From Planctomycetales bacterium (GTDB taxonomy: Bacteria; Planctomycetota; Planctomycetia; Planctomycetales; Planctomycetaceae): 13,687 nt of DNA. Where the stretch lies: positions 1 to 13,687 of the forward strand of contig JAGVKR010000066.1 in assembly GCA_020050375.1 (NCBI GenBank). The letters are read 5' to 3'. Below the pieces are notes generated by a model that had not been told where the DNA came from, ran no database searches, and was given only the letters and a program-made list of their open reading frames with translations. The position numbers and the translations under genes were made by a program. Below, piece after piece: positions 11,724-13,687 of this stretch. Within the stretch, counting starts at the first letter, position 1; each line of letters begins with the position of its first letter.

Positions 11724-13687
11724 TTACGACTTTTTCTTGGGCGGCTTTTTTGCGGGAGCTTTTTTTGCGGCGGCCTTCTTCGGAGCCGTCTTCTTCGCGG
11801 CGGCTTTCGGCGTCGCTTTTTTCTCGGCCTTTGGCGACGCTCGGCGCGGGCTGCGCGTCTTCCCCCCGCCGCGGGCGGCGCGTTCCTCAAGCAGCGCCAG
11901 CGCCTGTTGCAACGTCACTTCCTCGACCGTGGTCTCCTTGGGGATCGTCGCATTCAGCGTGCCGTGCTTGACGTAGGCGCCGTATTTTCCCTCGAAGACC
12001 TGGACCGGTTTCGTATCTTCGGGATGTGGTCCGAGCTCCTTCAATGGCGTGGCGCCGCCGCGCGTTCGGGCCTGTTTGAGCAGCTCGACGGATGTCGGTA
12101 GGTCGATCGTGAACAGATCGAGGTTTTTAGGGATCGACTTGTACTTTCCGTCGTGCAGCACGTATGGGCCAAAGCGACCGATGCCGGCCAGCACCGGTTT
12201 GGTCGTTTCCGGATGGGCTCCCAGAGTTCGCGGCAGGTTGATCAGAGCCAGAGCCTGATCGAAGGTAATCTGAGCCGGGTCGATGTTCCGCGGAATCGAA
12301 ACCCGCTTCGGCTTGGGACCATCGGGAACGAGCTCTCCCAGTTGCAGGTACGGACCGAACCGTCCGACCATTGAGTACACGGGGAGGCCGGCCTCGGGGT
12401 GCATCCCAAGCGCCTTGGGGCCCTGCATTTTCTGCTCGAGGAGCTGGTCGGCGATGGCGTCGGTGATCTCGGCGGGACCGATGTCGGCCGGCAGCGAAGC
12501 GGTGATGTTCTCGCCGTTGTGTTGCTTGACCAGGTACGGGCCAAATTTGCCGACGCGGACTTTGCAGGTCAGCCCCTCCAGTTCGACCGTGCAAGCCTCG
12601 CGGGGATCGATATTGGCTTCGTGTGATTTCACCTGTTCGTCGAGACCGTCTTTCCCCAGGTAGAACTGCTGAAGATAGGGAGTCGATTGTGCGGTGCCGG
12701 CGGCGATGTCGTCTAACGTCTGCTCCATGCCGGCCGTGAACTGCTCGTCGACAAGCTTCGGAAAGTTCTTTTCGAGGAGTTTGGTGACCGCCATGGCCGT
12801 GAAGGTCGGACGCAGTTGTGTCCCGGCTTTCACGACGTAACCCCGGTCCTGAATCGTGCTGATGATCGAGGCGTACGTGCTGGGTCGGCCGATCCCGTCG
12901 GCTTCCAGCGTGCGGATCAGCGTGGCTTCGGTGAATCGCGCGGGGGGCTGCGTTTCGTGCGAGACCGTCTGCAGCTCGCGGCATGCCAGGGCGTCTCCCG
13001 TCTTGAGCAGCGGCAGGGCTGCCTCCTGGTCGTCGAGAGCCGCTTCAGGATCGTCGACCCCTTCGACGTAGGCCCGGAAGAAGCCGGGGAACTCGACGTG
13101 CCGCCCGGTCGCCCGAAACTCGGCGTTCCCGACAGAAATCGTCGCCGTCTGAAAGCGGAGTCGCGCTTCGGCCATTTGCGTGGCCATCGTGCGTTTCCAG
13201 ATCAGCGAGTAGAGGACAAGCTCGCGGCCCGCAAGGCCCAGCTCTTCGCCGGTTTTCATTTCCGTGCCGGCCGGACGAATCGCTTCGTGCGCTTCCTGGG
13301 CCCCCTTCGACTTGGTTTGAAAGCGGCGCGGCTCGGGGCTGAGGAAATCGCGGCCGTAGCGGGCTTCGATGCCGGAACGCGCGGCGCGGATCGCTTCTTC
13401 CGACAGCGACACCGAGTCGGTTCGCATGTAGGTGATGTTTCCATCTTCGTAAAGGCGCTGCGCGACTTGCATCGTCTCGCGGGCCGACATGCCGAGCTTG
13501 CGATTCGCTTCCTGCTGCAGGGTGCTGGTCGTGAAGGGGGGATAGGGATTGCGAATCTGTTGTCGCTCTTCGAGATTGGAGACAGCCCACGCGGACTGCT
13601 GCAACTGCTCGCGAAGCGATTCGGCTGTTTGGCCGTCGAGCAGCAGAACGTCGACTCCCTCTTTCAGCCGGCCGGTGCTTTCGTCGA
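11724..13687 (-). CDS. topA: DNA topoisomerase I TopA, C-terminal two thirds
   Basis: TopA is the type IA topoisomerase that relaxes negative supercoils by cutting and rejoining one DNA strand. The gene runs off the right edge: 653 codons are present, while the start and the TOPRIM domain lie outside. Seen (numbering within the window): NITYMRTDSVSLSEEAI at 83-99 with catalytic Tyr86 (codon 13430-13428), HEAIRP at 133-138 and GIGRPSTYASIIS at 265-277. After the core come four C-terminal repeats with the motif G-K/R-F/Y-G-P/A-Y at 379, 441, 503 and 566; no cysteine zinc fingers are seen. The last 46 residues (608-653) are Lys/Ala/Pro-rich (16 Lys, 3 Arg), like a histone-H1 tail. The TTG at 13604 is not the start, because the frame continues with family-like sequence to the edge. 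It is convergent with ubiX across 63 nt with no clear terminator. Confidence 0.96.
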   Translation of the reverse strand, partial: DESTGRLKEGVDVLLLDGQTAESLREQLQQSAWAVSNLEERQQIRNPYPPFTTSTLQQEANRKLGMSARETMQVAQRLYEDGNITYMRTDSVSLSEEAIRAARSGIEARYGRDFLSPEPRRFQTKSKGAQEAHEAIRPAGTEMKTGEELGLAGRELVLYSLIWKRTMATQMAEARLRFQTATISVGNAEFRATGRHVEFPGFFRAYVEGVDDPEAALDDQEAALPLLKTGDALACRELQTVSHETQPPARFTEATLIRTLEADGIGRPSTYASIISTIQDRGYVVKAGTQLRPTFTAMAVTKLLEKNFPKLVDEQFTAGMEQTLDDIAAGTAQSTPYLQQFYLGKDGLDEQVKSHEANIDPREACTVELEGLTCKVRVGKFGPYLVKQHNGENITASLPADIGPAEITDAIADQLLEQKMQGPKALGMHPEAGLPVYSMVGRFGPYLQLGELVPDGPKPKRVSIPRNIDPAQITFDQALALINLPRTLGAHPETTKPVLAGIGRFGPYVLHDGKYKSIPKNLDLFTIDLPTSVELLKQARTRGGATPLKELGPHPEDTKPVQVFEGKYGAYVKHGTLNATIPKETTVEEVTLQQALALLEERAARGGGKTRSPRRASPKAEKKATPKAAAKKTAPKKAAAKKAPAKKPPKKKS

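Noticed and set aside
1..13687. CRISPR arrays, insertion sequences, prophage, rRNA or tRNA genes
   Set aside because: I saw no regularly spaced repeats, no transposase or integrase motifs, and no structural RNA signature on either strand.

Overview
The window is a GC-rich bacterial chromosome segment made mostly of housekeeping genes. My best guess for the source is a planctomycete (Planctomycetota). The clues are a hopanoid-type squalene synthase gene, futalosine/menaquinone-type UbiD-UbiE-UbiX genes, a TopA with a lysine-rich tail instead of zinc fingers, an Uma2-family gene, and many start codons without a Shine-Dalgarno (SD) sequence. This is inference from gene content and protein style; no 16S or other direct marker is present.

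Layout, left to right. Positions 1-197 (minus) hold the first 65 codons of an HpnC-like squalene synthase that runs off the left edge. A 169-nt divergent spacer follows, with a perfect 17-bp hairpin just before the next start. Then come the tandem GTPase genes der (367-1836) and obg (1923-2930), both involved in 50S ribosome assembly, with a four-copy heptamer tandem repeat between them. Next are pdxJ (vitamin B6 synthesis, 3020-3763) and a secreted alkaline-phosphatase-superfamily hydrolase (3829-4977). A minus-strand block holds a PIN-domain toxin and DUF104-type antitoxin pair joined by a 4-nt overlap (5104-5750), downstream of xylose isomerase xylA (5836-7149). A 317-nt divergent region separates xylA from a small TM2-domain membrane protein (7467-7721). 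A strong intrinsic terminator lies between that gene and a convergent Uma2-family gene (7852-8442, minus).

A promoter with a perfect TATAAT precedes a tight plus-strand operon, ubiD-ubiE-ubiX (8737-11660, gaps of 3 and 5 nt). The three genes encode a prFMN-dependent decarboxylase, a quinone C-methyltransferase, and the prFMN synthase that makes the decarboxylase cofactor, so together they plausibly perform the last steps of menaquinone synthesis. Converging on it is topA (11724 to the right edge, minus; its N-terminal third lies outside the window).

I did not find a convincing new biological system, CRISPR array, insertion sequence, tRNA or rRNA. The points most worth a second look are the hairpin abutting the der start, the non-canonical G4 motif of Obg, the insertion in UbiX, the toxin-antitoxin cassette with its upstream repeats, and the split between SD-led accessory genes and SD-less housekeeping genes.
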